DNA from: Pontimonas sp.
Lineage (GTDB): Bacteria; Actinomycetota; Actinomycetes; Actinomycetales; Microbacteriaceae
Reading direction: 5' to 3'
Assembly (NCBI GenBank): GCA_021741925.1
Contig: JAIOWW010000067.1
Location: 1 to 6,647, forward strand
Length of the DNA stretch: 6,647 nucleotides
Shown: piece after piece, positions 6,189 to 6,647 of the stretch
Numbering within the stretch: the stretch's first letter is position 1
Layout of the letters: every line of letters begins with the position of its first letter
Program-made: the position numbers and the translations under genes
The notes under the pieces: model-generated
The model's input: the letters and a program-made list of their open reading frames with translations, nothing else
Told to the model about the DNA's origin: nothing
Database searches by the model: none

Positions 6189-6365
6189 ATGGCCGACCAA
6201 GAACAGTGGTGGTACAACCACAAGACAGGCGAGGTGGAGCAGGGCCGGGTCTCCTTGGGCCTACACCGAGATGGGCCATTCCCCACTCGAGAGGAAGCGC
6301 TCCGAGCTCCGGACATTGCGCGTGAGCGATCCCGAGCGTGGGAAGAAGACGAGAAGGAGACTTAG
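6189..6365 (+). CDS. Small SPOR-domain-like protein
   Basis: A 58-residue acidic-tailed protein. It begins ADQEQWWYNHKTGEVEQG, then GPFPTREEALRA and ERSRAWEEDE. From memory this matches the tiny proteins annotated as SPOR-domain-containing that sit between map and panB in Microbacteriaceae. The aromatic start and the PF-TREEA segment resemble half of a SPOR (peptidoglycan-binding) repeat. With no signal peptide or membrane anchor, it would stay in the cytoplasm, so a cell-wall role is doubtful and the function is unknown. It has its own Shine-Dalgarno. With only 27 bases to the divergent map start, its promoter must lie largely within the map 5' end. Its stop overlaps the panB stop by four bases. 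Confidence 0.85.
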   Translation: MADQEQWWYNHKTGEVEQGRVSLGLHRDGPFPTREEALRAPDIARERSRAWEEDEKET

Positions 6366-6647
6366 TCTTCTTGGAAGCTGTGTTCTGGGCCGGGGAAGGC
6401 GCCAGCGTTAATGTCTGCAATCCAATGTGAGACAGCTCCATGAAGGTCTTTCTCGAGTGACGCGTACTGCTTCACAAACTTGGGGACTCGTGCGGTGGAG
6501 AGACCGGCAAGGTCCGTCCACACCAGAATCTGGCCATCCGTGTGCGCGCCTGCCCCAATTCCGATGGTCGGAATCCGCAATGCCGCAGATACTTCTTGTG
6601 CCACCTCCTCGGGCACCATTTCGATGACCACAGCAAAGGCTCCCGCC
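6362..6647 (-). CDS. panB: 3-methyl-2-oxobutanoate hydroxymethyltransferase, C-terminal part
   Basis: This is the last 94 residues of ketopantoate hydroxymethyltransferase; the gene continues past the window edge. The enzyme adds a hydroxymethyl group from methylene-tetrahydrofolate to 2-oxoisovalerate, the first committed step of pantothenate and coenzyme A synthesis. Visible are AGAFAVVIEMVPEEVA, whose first Glu aligns with the catalytic base Glu181 of the E. coli enzyme, then the highly conserved IPTIGIGAGAHTDGQILV, VPKFVKQYA and the terminal GAFPGPEHSF. The upstream part, with the metal- and folate-site residues, is outside the window. The stop (TAA on the minus strand) overlaps that of the convergent SPOR-like gene. 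Confidence 0.96.
   Translation of the reverse strand, partial: AGAFAVVIEMVPEEVAQEVSAALRIPTIGIGAGAHTDGQILVWTDLAGLSTARVPKFVKQYASLEKDLHGAVSHWIADINAGAFPGPEHSFQED

Noticed and set aside
1..6647. Search for tRNA/rRNA, CRISPR arrays, insertion-sequence ends, attachment sites, toxin-antitoxin or phage-defence genes
   Set aside because: None seen: no regularly spaced repeats, no transposase or integrase, and no abrupt change in composition. The content is mostly core metabolism and translation genes.

Overview
The window looks like a compact chromosomal stretch from an actinobacterium, most likely of the family Microbacteriaceae. The evidence is: GC content around 58-60% by eye; HflX and methionine aminopeptidase sequences typical of that family; and the neighbourhood map, polyphosphate glucokinase, a tiny SPOR-type protein and panB, which I remember as a recurring Microbacteriaceae arrangement. 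The dense packing (stop codons overlapping at every convergent junction, divergent gaps of 27 and 71 bases) suggests a streamlined genome. No species can be named from the sequence alone.

Layout. Bases 1-786 (+) are the 3' half of a solute-binding protein of an ABC importer that resembles the glycerol-type GlpV group. A strong 14-bp GAAA-capped hairpin follows (806-837), then an aldo/keto reductase (862-1692, +) with a near-perfect Shine-Dalgarno. A small unrecognised 80-residue protein (1753-1995, +) runs tail to tail into a tocopherol-cyclase-family protein (1992-2978, -). Divergent from that is hflX (3050-4549, +), which converges on the ppgK (4546-5298, -) and map (5295-6161, -) pair. Divergent from map is the 58-residue SPOR-like protein (6189-6365, +), which converges on the 3' end of panB (6362-6647, -, cut by the window edge). 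No stretch longer than 300 bases lacks a gene. No RNA gene, mobile element, CRISPR array or origin was seen.

How the genes work together. The binding protein and the reductase plausibly belong to one carbon-uptake transcription unit, with the hairpin setting their relative expression. map and ppgK share an ATGA stop/start overlap and are probably translationally coupled, joining N-terminal methionine removal with glucose phosphorylation. hflX (ribosome rescue) and panB (pantothenate synthesis) are stand-alone housekeeping genes here.

Most of the window is ordinary. The points worth a second look are: a tocopherol-cyclase-family protein in a heterotroph; three convergent gene pairs that all overlap by exactly the same TTAG/CTAA tetranucleotide; TANNNT boxes placed 6-7 bases before start codons, suggesting leaderless mRNAs; the hairpin that separates two genes with no room for a second promoter; and a perfect 11-bp inverted repeat inside ppgK. 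I did not find a convincing new multi-gene system.
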